A DNA stretch of 64,000 nt from Zhengitettix transpicula (GCA_037074705.1 CM073591.1:82662032-82726031); one strand, 5' to 3'. Positions 23,780-36,380 are shown, numbered from the stretch's first letter. Made by a program: numbers and translations. Notes: generated by a model from the letters alone, not told the origin.

Positions 23780-24290
23780 CGGTGAGCACCACTTTCTGGA
23801 GTTCGTTATCCGGAATGATTGTGGACGAATCCCCAGCGTTTGGTCTGGGGTGCGATTGCGAATGATGCATAATCTCTGCTGCTACGAATTTTGGGTAATC
23901 TTAACAGCAACCGGTAAATCAGTGAAGAGCTGGGGGCTCACGTCGTCGCCTCCCTTGAAGACATTCCTGGGGCTGTATCTCAACAGGACAATGCCCGCCC
24001 ACATATTACTGGGAATGTTCATGACTTATTATGAGCACAACAGAAGCAGCTTAATCCTTCATCTGCCTATTCGACAGATATGTCGCCGATTGAACATGTG
24101 TGGGATTTCGTTGGTCGGCGTCTAGCTCGTGATCCCACAGCTACTGCAGGTGCAATTTGGATTCGCATGCCAGCAGTATGGAATGTTCTTCCTCAAACCC
24201 AAATTCAAATTCTGTTTCATTCTATGCCACGTTGTATAGCAGCACTTATTGCAACGCGTTGTGGTTTCACAAATAAAATTCAATCATAAT
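23780..24290 (+). pseudogene. Tc1-like transposase C-terminal half
   Basis: Across small frameshifts the plus strand encodes RLVWGAIANDA (normally MVWGAI), then HVVASLEDIPGAVSQQDNAR with PH (the second catalytic Asp of DDE). A stop and a short gap follow, then TDMSPIEHVWDFVGRRLA (catalytic Glu in SPIEHVWD), and the end QTQIQILFHSMPRCIAALIA to GFTNKIQS, stop at 24287-24289. It is the downstream half of the element begun at 22346. The first catalytic Asp is in the part that is missing or lost. Not functional. Confidence 0.88.
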
Positions 24291-25889
24291 ATATTTTTTT
24301 TCATTTTTATATCAATTTTTTCTTCATATCAACACAGATCGTTGATTTCATCAATTAATTTTATTCAATTCGGGGATGTTGCAATTTTTAAAACATGAAT
24401 TAATATTCCGAAAAATTTATTCATCAAAAACATATAAATGATTGTATTATTCTATTAAAAATAAATTATCCAACATGTTTGAAAACTGATGTTCAATTTT
24501 TTCAAATACTAATAATGGATGACGATGTGGGATCATAAAATGCAAAAAACAATACTATAAAGGAACCAAATACGTACTATTTTACGTAAGGATTATTACG
24601 CTGTTTATTAGATTTCAAGATATAATAAAGGAGTATTGAGGCCAGAACGCGACTGGACGATAATTTGACAGTACCGTCACCTTAAATCTTTGAGGGATGC
24701 GAAGTGAATTTGGCTTGATGCCATAAGAAAAAGATAGACTGAAATGATCACTTAAAGAGGAATAAAAGTCATTCGTAATGAATATTAAGAAATAAAATGC
24801 AAGCAAATGTATATGTTCTCCAAGTTTTGATATATTTCAGAAAACATATTTTAAAGTGATAAATGCAGGACTTTAGCGGTTTTGATAAACATGGACGAAA
24901 AAATACTTGTATGCCAGTCCAAGCTTTTTCCTGTATTTTCCGCACTGTACACAGAAATATATTTCAATAATAGTTAATAAATATTATATAGTAACGAAAA
25001 TATTCTTTTCATAAACTGTTCACGTGGATACAGAACTTCGTTAATTTACAGTTTCCTACAATTATATTATAAACTCACGTTTAACAACTAATCTTGTTAA
25101 GATCTTGTATTTTATTTGTCCATATTTATTAAAAACAAGGAGACTCATGAAGTACATTTGATACTTTAGGAAAATATGTAATACGTAGAAAAATTGATAC
25201 AGTATCCTAAACAGTTCATGTAATAACGATATTATTACATTACATTATAATTGATATTGAACCAATTAAAAGTACAAACATTTTAACAGAGAACTCAAAT
25301 TAGATATATTTATTTCTATCACGAGCACCATGAAACTAACATATATATAAATAATTTCGCTTGTTACATTCTGAATAGATTATATTACTATTAAAGGACA
25401 TCAGTACAGAGACGGTTTAAAGATCGTTTCGCTCTCCGCCCCCTCACCGGAAGTTGAAGAGGAAAACTTTGTCCTGAGAGGTTGTTTACAAAGGACAGCT
25501 TAGAGATAGTAAGCGGTTTAACACGTTGCTTCTACCAGACTTAAGAAAAATGTACAAGTGATAATCCTACTTTAATTTTTGATGTAAACTGTTTTATATT
25601 TAAAAGAAAACGTTTTATACAGCTGAATTTTAAAGGCAGGATTTTCTTTCTGAAAGAAAAAAATAATGAGACGTCAATTTTTCATTTTAATTATGTGAAA
25701 ACCCAGAGCACTTTTAAAAAGAGCTACAGAGCTTTATCGGGTGACAAAATATTTGAAATGTATTACTTACGTACATTAAATATGTATTCAATCCCTTTCA
25801 CTGAATTACAGATAATCCTACTTTCGTATTACTTGGAAAATGGATAAATCTAAAAATGTCTAAAATTTTGAAAGCCTCTACAGCAGTTT
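24291..25889. other. AT-rich intron sequence, no gene seen
   Basis: Nothing recognisable apart from a GC-richer patch at 25415-25500. Short ORFs here have no family features. Confidence 0.4.
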
Positions 25890-26175
25890 GGATTTTTTTG
25901 ATTCTGCTATGATCTGGCGTACATATATTTATGCTCCTGAGATAAATGTAAACATTTACACAAATAACTGAGTCCCAAATTTTGGCTTTGAAATTCATTT
26001 TTACCAATTTTTCAATTTCTGTTGTATATTTTCAATTTATTGTGCTCAGATCTGGATTACATATACTTATGCTTCTGAGATACATTAAAACATTTTCGAT
26101 GTGTTTGAGGGGGCAAAATTTGAGTTATAAGAGTCATTTTTTCCCAATGTTTCAATTTCTGTTTTCTATTTTCAA
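25890..26175. repeat. Diverged tandem duplication, about 140-bp period
   Basis: Unit 1 has ATGATCTGGCGTACATATAT, then ATGCTCCTGAGATA, and later TTTTTCAATTTCTGTTGTAT. Unit 2 has CAGATCTGGATTACATATAC, then ATGCTTCTGAGATA, and GTTTCAATTTCTGTTTTC. The order and spacing match, so the units are a head-to-tail pair. A satellite-like origin or a local duplication fits. Confidence 0.7.
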
Positions 26176-27319
26176 AATCATGACCACATCAAGCCCCATT
26201 CCAAAATTCACCGAATTCCATAAAATAGTACGTTACACTGGTTGAAACAATAAAATTTAGGGTAATAATCCGGACTCTTTATCACATGAACGACGTTCAC
26301 AACTCATTTTAAATCTCATAAAAGTCAGGAAGGTTATGTTTCGTATATTTTCTTGATACAACACATACATTTTGAGAAATATGTGTTTGCGGCATATTCA
26401 TATAAAAAAACAGAATTACATAGAGAATATTAAGCATAACTTGCGCCCCAGACCATATTCCGTTTGTGTTGGAGCGTGGGTGGACCATTGTGGCCGCGAT
26501 ACTTGATGTGCAGAGCGTAAGTAGTCAAGAGGTAAATACCCAGCTTAACCAAGACCACACAGGTTATAGTCCTTGATTGTGACTTTAATGAAAGATTGGA
26601 AAGGATGGTTAACTCCAAGTCTTTACCAGTAGTAAACACTTCAATTCACTGCTTTTAACATAGCATATCTCGTTACAGTTGATGGATTACAATAGTTAAC
26701 ATAATGGTTAAACATCCCTGACGAAGCTCATCAATCTCAAAAAAATGTTGCATCCAAACTCAAAAATTTATCTGAGAGTATTTTTGAAACATCTTAATTA
26801 TTTAATAGTTACGTTTGACCAAATTAAATATTAATTGAAATGGAACTCCATTCAAGAATAATTTAATATAATTGATGTAATGATAATATATACGGGATAT
26901 TTTGTCACACAAATTCTACCTTTTGGATCTTAAAGAAAGGTAAAGGGAGGTTTTCTTGCGTTGGAACACATTGGTGATGTGTCGCTGTTCACGCTGGTGT
27001 CTGGAGCTCTTGTCTTCAACTTCAGCTGGTCCGTCGGCACCTAAGGTCATCGTGAATCATCCGCTCTACACTACAGTCAACGGATATCCCGGTGAGCGTG
27101 TCTCCACGCACTCCTAAGTTTGTGTTTCTTAAAACACCCTCACATCAGCAGTTTTGTATGAAAATTTTTCGACAGCAATTTCCTAATTTTTTCTTAGGCA
27201 TATGATGTTCCATCAATAACTCCTACTCTATAAATGAAAAACTGAAAAGAATTACGTCTGATTGAAAATTAATAATAACTGACGAGTCCAGTTGTGTCCC
27301 TCCAGGCTCTTCTTAGCAC
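26176..27319. other. Intron sequence, no gene supported
   Basis: A 69-codon minus-strand frame at 26430-26639 is GC-richer and has a hydrophobic stretch, but I see no splice sites or family motif to call it an exon. The segment 26945-27120 is GC-richer and probably belongs to the repeat that ends with the ribozyme-like motif at 27320. Confidence 0.35.
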
Positions 27320-27350
27320 CTGAAGAAAGGGACAAGGGTCCCAGAAACGT
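27320..27350 (+). ncRNA. Hammerhead-ribozyme-like core motif
   Basis: The stretch reads CTGAAGA, a 5-bp stem GGGAC/GTCCC (27329-27333 with 27338-27342), then AGAAACG. Hammerhead cores have the form CUGANGA, stem II, GAAA, and such motifs are known from Penelope-like elements. The outer helices and the cleavage triplet are not established here, so self-cleavage is not claimed. Related motifs lie at 31606 and 31824. Confidence 0.45.
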
Positions 27351-27359
27351 TGTGTGGTA

Positions 27360-28679
27360 TTTATATTATCACATATTTCGTCTGTATATTGCTGTCTTCT
27401 TTATTATTAACTCCTACTCTAATTATGTCCTTTCAAACTACTAGGAGTAGTTGTCGATTTGAATTGCACGAAAACGGTTGAGTTTGAATAAAACATCGGA
27501 AATACACACCGCTTCCTATCCTAGTTCGATGTATTTGTAATCTGTTGATGTACAAAAGTGAAATTTTAGACCTAATAAACCTTAATTTTTGCTTTCAATT
27601 CCTGTAATATATTGTTTCCAATTCATTTCCTCTTAAAAACTGCAATTTATTTAACTGATTCCAGAGTCCACTGTGGAAAATTGTTTATTTAGAAAGAATA
27701 AAATACAGAAATGAAACATTTATATTTTCTTCTACGGCTTACATACTCTCCAGAATATGTGGTTATTTCTCAAACTGCACATATGCAGAAATTTTAATTG
27801 ATGGGAGTTAAATAATTCGTCAAACCAAGTTTATTAGTCAGCGTAATTATCGGAGAATTTCTCACAAATATTTTTGGAGGCAGAATGGAAAAATTGGTAG
27901 TCCGAAGATACAAAGGGGAGCGGAATCAGCTAGTAACCTAGCTCACACATAACTGCTTTCGTCCTTTTAGCGGTGAGGGACCGTGCCTTATCACGTCGCT
28001 GGAGCACTATACAACGTTAAAAATTAAAAGTCCGTAGACGAGTCCGCTTGGAGAGGGGGGGGGGGGCAGTATTGCGCGAACTAAACTGTAGAATAACTAC
28101 TTTGTCAATGCTGCTTGGTCCGCTCCATGTTTCAAGCATTGTGATTCACTCCGCTCGCACCATCGGTGTTCTAATTTTAAATGGACTATGGATCCCTTTC
28201 TTCAATTGAGTTCGCAAGGTGTCGCAGTTTTTTAGCAACACTTGTTATGAGTCTAGGTTACATTCCAGGTAAATAATTCGTATTGCACTCCAGACGCATA
28301 ACAACATTGGCTGTGGATACTCAACTTTTACACGCTGCTTTCCTGTTAAGACTCATCCATTCCTATCTTTATATGGATATAATTTTTTTTTAATATTACA
28401 TTTATCAGCAATCAAATACATTTTAATCTATAAGCTAATGTGGTAGCTTTATCATGTTATTTACACATCATACATTATGGCATGATGAGATCCCCTCCAG
28501 CGAAGAGAACTTCTAAATCTCGTCTAGAGATGTGCTGGGCATTTTCTTTTCAGTCTTCTTGTTTTATCATTTTCTAGTAGTGGTTGTAATAATGGGTTTG
28601 AATGTGATTTGAGCTTTACGTGGTGACTAACACTCTTTTGACTGGCAGTTTCCATAACAGTTGGTATTTTTAAGTCATT
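27360..28679. other. Intron sequence, no gene seen
   Basis: AT-rich apart from 27890-28210, a GC-richer stretch with a poly-G run of about 11 near 28057, which could be an unknown repeat. Confidence 0.35.
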
Positions 28680-29160
28680 GTGTATTTGTTCATTTGTTAT
28701 GTACCAGGGGGCGTTAACGATGGCTCATGGATATAAATAGCTCATTTTTCGTCAGAAGTAACAAACGTACTTTGTAAAGGTCAATGTTTTTCATGAGCTA
28801 ATTGGTGTTGAGGAATTAACCACCGGTTGATGTTTGTGTCGTTCACTTATATAGTGCGGTAACTACACGTCGTAATTTTGCATTGTCCCTATGGAATGCA
28901 AATGTCGTGTCTGGTAATTCTCGGGTTGACTGACGTGGATCAACAGGGATTAAAGTGCTCTTCAACGTGGTGAATCACTCACTCACGTCAATGCTGCCCT
29001 CTTCGGAACGACAAAACCATTTTCTTGCTGCGCTTTCACTAATGGCATTGTCTCTCCCTGGACGGAAAATGTTTGTAACCGCCTCCGCTGCTTTTGCTTC
29101 TCAGTTGAACTCAAAAAGAAGAATACGTCAAAAACATTCATTATCTTGGACTTGACAATG
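28680..29160 (-). pseudogene. mariner transposase remnant (N-terminal HTH part)
   Basis: Minus-strand translation across several frameshifts gives AAEAVTNIFRPGRDNAISES followed by AARKWFCRSEEGSIDVSE, the HTH_48-type DNA-binding domain of mariner transposases. Next come LIPVDPRQPENYQTRHLHSI and GTMQNYDV (normally a D-P-R/L-x-T-x-x-E-L/V-A linker and R-H-L-x-x-I-G-K-x-x-K-L). Further on, VTSDEK-AIYI resembles the first catalytic Asp box (normally TCDEKWILY). It belongs to a different mariner lineage from the copy at 6284-6830, and no complete frame remains. Confidence 0.7.
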
Positions 29161-31539
29161 CATCTTCATCAATTCAAAACGAGAACAAGCTTCATTAAAA
29201 TCAGCTAAATCCATAGGGTATTTACAAGTTCACCCCTGCGAGGAACGAATACAAAGTGACAGTCGGGGAAAAATAAGATAATAGCAAAACAAAGTTTTGA
29301 TGAACAAAAACTCTGAAAAATTTATGCATCATCCTAATAATACACCAACTTCGGCTATGAAACAAAGACAGCTTACTTAAGATCTGATTTAGTGAATGGT
29401 TTTATATTTTCCCGGAAAAGTATGCGTCGTTACATAGAAAAATTCACTAAATTTCTTACTTGTTCATATAAATGTATCACAGAAAATCAAACACTGCTTG
29501 CTAACATATAATGGAATCAACAATTTAACGTAAATGAATCAGGGTCGTAGTAGTCACGTTTATGAAAACATTTACTTTTGTTGATCATCTTTACTGTGTA
29601 TTTACTTCGAAGTATATGGTATTAAAAGAACCTTCATGATGCTGTTAGAATTAAGAATTCGTTAGTACAATAAAAGTATCTTGAAGTAGTTACACCCATT
29701 TAAAATTGTCCTGGTTTGCGATACAGAAATGATACCAATAATCAACGAATAATAGAAATTAATTTTGTTATGGAAAAAATAATTCAACATACATATTTCA
29801 TCCTTTTACTAATCCGTAACAGCTAGATTTATGAAAATATCTACAATTTTACTATCCTATATTACCTTTTGAATAATGTAAAACTCTAATGTTTTTTATA
29901 AACCCTAAAAATAACTTCTAAAATTAAATATTGGTAATGTTACGTTATTCATTACCTTTCAATCTATTTTTAATCATGGCTAATCCGGACTGACTGACTG
30001 ACTGTGTTAGAATTATTTTGAGTGTGATCCTTTCTGCATCCCTTCGATAACTAGGCTTACAATTTGTACATTCTCTTAACGTACTATAGATCACAGTAAC
30101 ATCATTTTCGTGTTTGTTTAAATTCGGCAATACGGAAGAAAAATATAATAAATTTTAAAAAGTACCTTTTAATACATGAATTAATAATAAATCGCAGAAT
30201 GCCTATAAAGAGTTTCTGACAGTCTAGACAGTTTCTTTTTTTTTAAGCATCAAACAGGATTTATAGGCTGCTTTTAATGGTCTGACGGGTTCCAGCAACA
30301 AAAAATAAACGAAGCGGGACATGAGTTAATTCTTGTTCAATGTTCATTGGTCCTGAATAAATTTTCGTTGGCCGTGTTTTCAACGAGAAAAAAAAATCAC
30401 GACGGTTCTTTGTTACAGAACGAAATGAGAATCTACATAAATATTCTCTCTGGAAGGTTTTTAGAATTTTTTTTAATCTTCTGACGGTCCCAGTCTCACA
30501 GAATTTGTTATTAAATGAGAAAAATGATTAACATACATGCAACTAATTTCAATCATCTATATTAGTTACAAAGTATATAATGTTTCGTTGTTGGGTTCAT
30601 AATATTTATTGGAAGTCACAAAATTTCATAAAAATTTTAAATAATATTTGCATCTTGTACTTATAATGTATTTGGATCCTACCAGTTTATAATTCCCTTA
30701 ACGTTTTCCAATTTAATATTTTAATGTTTTAATTGGCCATTATAACTTTCGCATCATATTTCATCATTTGAAATATAAATGAAAATATGATAGGTTAAAA
30801 GCAGGAATATATTAATGATACAATCGTTGCAATGTCTATAAATTAAATAACAGTTTTGTCTTAGTGGCTTAGAATTGCCTAATATGTAGATTATATTTAC
30901 GTTTCATGCATTAGAGAATCCGAACCCGATGTAATCTACATTTCCGTCTGTCACGCTGATTTTATTTGTTCTCCACAATCAAAAAGGCAAACCGTCACGT
31001 AGTAAACCTTATTCGTTGTTAATAAAAAAAACTTAAGTTGTTAGACTGCCAACAACCATTAGCTGCCAACAGCCAGAAAACATTTTTGGCGAGGACTTCG
31101 TTCACTTTACGGAAAACTGGTTGAACCAGACTGTTCTCTGAAACGGGAAATAACTTATAAGTTAACATAAATTGTCATCCACCGTTTGAAAATTTTAACT
31201 TAAAATTCAGTTTTCCCAATTTAGCTTCCTTTCAACCTAGCGTGTTATTAGTAGGTTAACAAAATATTTACTGTCGAGAGTAGGCTAGAAGTTAGCTTTA
31301 AAATACTCTCATAGATAGAGCCAAGAAATAACAAACAGCATTAAATACAAAAACGTCACGATAGAATATTGATTTATAAGTTTTGTGTTTAAGAAAGTAA
31401 TATGAAAACATAATTCCGAAGCTAACCCTAACGCTTAGAACGCTATGATTACTTCCCCAGTGCGGAGGACGTGTAAACAGATAGCGTTACTCAGACTCAC
31501 GATAACATTGACCTGTATTAAATTTAAAATTATAAATTT
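29161..31539. other. AT-rich intron sequence, no gene seen
   Basis: About 2.4 kb with no recognisable gene. The region 29160-29290 may be the flank of the mariner copy. A short CTGA repeat (GACTGACTGACTGACTGTG) is at 29989-30007. Confidence 0.4.
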
Positions 31540-31910
31540 AAACTATATATGACTTGCATTAAATTTAAATGATTAAAAGTTAGTATATGAACTAAAATAC
31601 ATTTAACGTTTCTTCCCCTTGATTCGGGACCTCTTCAGGCGTTATATTATTAAAGAAACAATTTAAAAATGTTATAAATTTTCATAAATAATTTGAAAGA
31701 AAAAAATTATATTTTCATCAACTTACATAGCCGAATTTTTTTTCCGCCCATGGTAAATGGATGAAATATTTTTACTTAAATTGTTAAAGCAAATTTATAG
31801 CATATTTTCCTTAATCATATATCGTCTGAAGAGGTACCTAATCATAGGGAAGAAAAGTTACGTTGAATTTTAGTTTAAAATATAACTTTTAATGTTTATA
31901 AATAAATATT
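31540..31910. repeat. Inverted pair of repeats, each with a hammerhead-like motif
   Basis: On the minus strand, 31606-31641 contains CCTGAAGAGGTCCC, a spacer, then GAAGAAACGTTAAATG. On the plus strand, 31824-31860 contains TCTGAAGAGGTACC, a spacer, then GAAGAAAAGTTACGTTG. Flanking AT-rich sequence is also alike in inverted order (AAATTTATAACAT versus AAATTTATAGCAT; TTTTAGTT after each motif). This is one dispersed repeat present twice, tail to tail, with the same CTGAAGA...GAAA pattern as 27320-27350. Confidence 0.65.
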
Positions 31911-33455
31911 ATGACTATTGGCCAATTTCTGTATTAATTTTACTAAACGTTTCATAAAAATTGACATTTATGACAACAAAAATTAGACTCAATTACGAAA
32001 GTTTAAACATGGTTTAAATACGGATTAATATTATCGTTGTCAATTAATGAATAATAATTATTTGCTACTGTACTCAGACGCCGGCAGACATGAATATGAA
32101 CTATTTCGTGACGAATAAGGCGACTGTTCCAACCCCATGATTTCGAATACTATCGTGAGGACTATTAAAAAACTAGGGTTTTGATAATTATGTATGTCTA
32201 ATATCATGGGCGGAATGGAAGTAAGGTTTTTGTTAAGAATATTATATATGTGTCACCTGGAAACGCTACAGATAAATGCTAAATTAATGTGAAGTGAACA
32301 ATGAAATAAATAAAATTGAAACCAAACTTCTACTGAGTTCAAGTGTAATACTTCAATAATTACCGTTTCTACATACATTTGAAAGGCGATGTATGTTAAA
32401 GGTGAATGAATGACTGTTTTTCATTGCATTATCACGTATGGGCTGGCTCTAGTACATATAGCTTCTAATTTCGTAGCATCGATTATATTGCATTGATTAA
32501 TGAATGATCCAAACAGTTGTATTACGCGTGTACCGTACAGCTGGTGCCTGAAAGCAAACCGTTATCGATAATAAATCTGTCGTTCTGCGACAAAGTCAGT
32601 GTATAATGAATGAGCGTCCCGAATCCTGAGGGAAAACACGACTAATGGCGTATCAGGCGTCACCTGAGACCTTTACACTTCAAGCCGTTAAGATGGATCA
32701 CTTTGTTGACTGCAAACTAAGTTACAATTCAACCGCAGTTTTTTGTAAAACTTTCTAACAGAGTTTCCAATAGTAAAGATCTTTCCCAATAGTTATTTAA
32801 TCTTCGCACATACATTTTTAGATGTTTTTCGACTATATTTATATTGTCAAAGTAACCTGGCTGAATTTTATTAATAAATGGAATTTAAAAGTGTTAAAAT
32901 AAATAATTGAATGTTAAGTAAATGCATGGAGTTGTTCTAACCGCTTGTAATATTTAAATATTAATAATTTCGAAAAATAAATATAATTATTAATAATGCT
33001 ACAAGAAAATAGTTGACGTGTCATTTGAAACAATTTTATAATATTTGAAATCACACCTGTACGGTCGTAAAAAACATTAACATGCCAACAGAACCCCAGA
33101 CAATAAAAGCGCAATATTATCTTAATTACAAAAATTCGGGACTATATAACTTGTCTGTTTTAAAGATTCTGACCGAGAAAATTGAATAATTTGATTGTAT
33201 AACTGGAATATCTGTCAATAAAATCGATTACCTGAATATTTGTAGGTGTAGATTTTTAAATTGATTTAATGTGTGACAATTGGGCATGTAAAAATGAAAT
33301 GGTGGTGATTGGATAGATTTTTCAGGTGATAAGAGTTGAGGAAAGGCGGAGGAGATGTTGAGAATGGAGTCGCCAACCCACTAAAGAGATCTTCACTCTC
33401 AAAACTGTAGTTGAAGCAGGAGAAATTTGGCAGTAGTCGTGATATATATACATAT
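31911..33455. other. AT-rich intron sequence, no gene seen
   Basis: No gene or repeat family is recognised. A GC-richer patch near 32520-32700 holds nothing identifiable. Confidence 0.4.
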
Positions 33456-34334
33456 TGTAATAAACAACAAGCAGGCGATTAATTTGCCCCTCGTTGGTGA
33501 AGCCATTTATGTAATAAACAACTGGTTAGCTTTAAATTAAATGAATCAATTAACAACATTTACACAGCTTTAAAAGAAATTTATTATCGTTGATAAATTT
33601 TACATTGTACAAAAACTATTTCCGCGCCAAATTTCATCCATTTAAAACAAATACTTTAATTTTCATTTATTAATTCTTCGAATCTCTTATATCAGGGCCA
33701 TAACTGGGTTTGATAATTAGAACAAATCAATATATAAACTGACAATTAACAATTCAAAATATAAACAAATTAACCTAAAACAATATGAAAATAGGTGAAA
33801 GGAAAGCTGAACGAAATGAAAACTGAACGAAATCTGACTCTATCCTTTTAATTATCGTTTACAAATTTATATCAAAGTTTTGGTTACTCAAGGACCGTCT
33901 GTCTGTTACCAGATCTCTCTCTTGTATCTTGAACACTACCACTCTAAAAAGCCATTTTTTTACACTGACTCTACTTCATTGCAATTTTAATACACACGCT
34001 TGAATTTCTCGTCCTCAGCTATCTGGAACCTCGGATGAGCCTCCTCTATCTGGTCAGCTAGCGGACACCGGATTCCTCAATGAAAATTGTTCCATCAGCG
34101 TGAAGCAACCTTTTGCTTCCCCGTTTGCAAATTGTAATGAAAATCTCTCCGTACAACTGTTTGCTTGCTTCCATACAGGAACTCGCAATTTGCAATTTAT
34201 ATTTGCAGACTTTATTGTTTGATACTGTATTATATCTCTGGTACTCAGATTTTAGCCTCCGTCTCATATCATTGCCGATTCCAGACTGAATTCCTTACGC
34301 GCGCGCATTAATGGCCTAATTAATTGCCATTACA
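33456..34334 (-). mobile_element. LTR-like element in (TA)n, unit 1
   Basis: In the minus sense it starts TGTAATGGCAATTAATTAGG (34334 downward) and ends TTGTTGTTTATTACA at 33456; (TA)n flanks both ends. Near the 3' end, TTGTTTATTACA (LTR-like end at 33510) is followed by TGGCTTCACCAACGAGGGGC (33486-33505), which resembles a retroviral-type tRNA primer-binding site. A block CGTAAACGATAA...GTCAGATTTCG, seen as its complement at 33829-33866, is shared with units 2, 3 and 4. No gag or pol frame is present. A solo-LTR-like or TRIM-like origin fits best. Confidence 0.7.
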
Positions 34335-34366
34335 ATGTGTATATATATATATATATATACAATATA

Positions 34367-35362
34367 TAGTAATAATCACAATTGAATTTAAATATGCCAC
34401 ACGTTGGTGACGTCAAAAATGTAATAATTTATTACATTTTCAATTAATTAACAGTGCCTCACTTGAGGTCACCAAAATGTAGATTTATGACGGAACAATT
34501 TAACAATTAAACACAATATTTAGCCCGCGTTGATTGCATTATTTTAACTTTACATGAAAGGATGTTAATAATAAAATTTGATTTAATTAACAAACTCATT
34601 CATTTATTATATGCAAAATAATTCAAATTACAAATAATTATTCGATGACCTTTTTCAACATTTATTTCATACAACCAACAAATTTTACTCTTTATCTCAG
34701 GGTCTTTTTATGGGCCTTTAAATAAAGAATGGCATTACTCCCTTTTCAAACAATCAAATTTCTACGACGATTAAACTTTTATGAAAAATTACAAATTAGT
34801 ATTTACAATATTCAACCAAAAAATTGAAATCTGACGATTTTATCTTTAATCTAACGTTTACAAAAATAATTTAAATGAGGTATAACTTACAGTTGTTTCT
34901 GGTACCTGGGCAATTGAATTATTTCAGCAACACACACTCTCAATTTTTTTTCAAAAAGCAGGCCATTCTTTCACCGAATTTACACTTCACTGTTGTATTC
35001 ACGAGATTGGCGGTACCTCGTCGATGACTTATTCCGCCAATTATGCCATTTTTCAATGATACAGATATTTCCTCCTTGTAGAATTTTAAATTATTTTGCG
35101 TAAACTGGAAGGCTCAGCAGTCCTTCTGCAGCACTACCTGGGTGAATGCTGTACAACTTGACTTTTTAAAAGAAAATCTCGTCTATTTTAATACGACCAC
35201 GTTCTATCGTTTCTGCTTGCCAACTGCCCCGCGCGCTAACCGTCCTACAATGCCTTGACCTGTTCCATTATCGTCCTTTCTTGTAGCTTTGTGTATGTTT
35301 GCCGGTAATAATTTGAGTTCAACCGTTTATAATTATTAAATATTAATTGCCCTTTATTTATT

Positions 35363-35365
<3 letters not shown>
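34367..35365 (-). mobile_element. LTR-like element in (TA)n, unit 2
   Basis: Minus sense, from TGTAATAAATAAAGGGCAAT (35365 downward) to GTGATTATTACT at 34367. The PBS-like TGACGTCACCAACGTGTGGC is at 34396-34415, right after an ATTACA LTR-like end. The shared blocks CTTTATCTCAGGGTC (34690-34704) and GAAATCTGACGATTTTATC (34826-34844) are present. A splice-donor-like GTAAGT is at 34885-34890. (TA)n lies at both ends, 34336-34360 and 35366-35409. Confidence 0.7.

Positions 35366-35409
<44 letters not shown>
35366..35409. repeat. (TA)n tract between units 2 and 3
   Basis: About 44 bp of pure TA dinucleotides separate two oppositely oriented elements that both start with TGTA at the tract. Confidence 0.95.
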
Positions 35410-35412
<3 letters not shown>

Positions 35413-36379
35413 AGCAATAGTTAATTAGGCCATTAAATTGATTAGGGATAATTTGGATTGTTTTGATAAAGGAATTGTAGCGGCATTGAGCGACCAAAGC
35501 GACAATGGCGCTGAGCTCTGTTGCTTTGTTGAAGTGCCGAAATGGCGATTGTGCGCGCAAAAGTAAAGTTAGTCTGCAGTCTACGGTCAGCCACGAGAGG
35601 AGAGACATTAAAACAAATCTTCACTGAGATATTTACGAGTTCAATACAAATCGATAAATAAAACAGTAAAAGTCTAAAATATGCAAATCGTGAGTTCCTG
35701 TAAGCAAGCAGATAGTTGGACAGAGAGATTTTCTAACAACTAGCCAACGGTGAAGCAAAGGTTGCTTCATTATAAAAAATTGAACAATTTTGCATTGAGG
35801 GAAACCGACATCCGATAGCTGACCAATTAAGAGAAAATCATCTGAGGTTCCTGAGAACTGAGTACGTGCATTTCGACAGCGTATCTGTAAAATCTGTGAG
35901 AAGATTAGAATCAGCTTAAATGTTGCATTTATAGTGTAGTGTTGAAGCTACAAAAGAATGCTGGTGCCAGTCGGACATTATGTGAGTAACCAAAAGTTTG
36001 ATAATAATAATTTGTAAACTAAAAGGGTAGTCAGATTTCGTTTATTTTTCATTTCGTTCAAGTTTAATCTCTTTAAATTTAGTTTTCTTTCATTTATCGG
36101 CATATTGTTTTCAGGTAAATTTTATTTGAATTGTTAATCAGTTTATTAAATCACTTTTTTGTTAATTATCAAACCCAGTTACGACCCTAGAGAAGAGATC
36201 TTAATTTGATTGTAATTGTTTTAACTTTTTGGAAGCCACAAATGAATAAATAATAAATTATTTTGTTTGTTAATTTATCATAATCTTTTAATTTAATTAA
36301 CCTTTTCATTTTGATTATTACATTAAATGGATACCACAAATTAATTAAACGATTAATTGTTGATTATTACATAAAATGG

Positions 36380-36380
<1 letters not shown>
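35410..36380 (+). mobile_element. LTR-like element in (TA)n, unit 3
   Basis: Plus-strand relative of unit 1: TGTAGCAATAGTTAATTAGG at 35410 matches the start of unit 1, and GAGTTCCTGTAAGCAAGCAG (35691-35710) matches the complement of GCTTGCTTCCATACAGGAAC in unit 1. It has a donor-like TGTGAGTAAC at 35981, the shared GTAAACTAAAAGGGTAGTCA block (36014-36033), and CCCAGTTACGACCCTAGAGA (36174-36193). It ends TTGATTATTACATAAAATGG and enters a (TA)n tract in the middle of the PBS-like sequence. No coding frame is seen. Confidence 0.75.

Noticed and set aside
26430..26639. 69-codon minus-strand frame with a hydrophobic stretch and GPP
   Set aside because: I considered a P450-like N-terminus, but no further motif and no clear splice sites support it.
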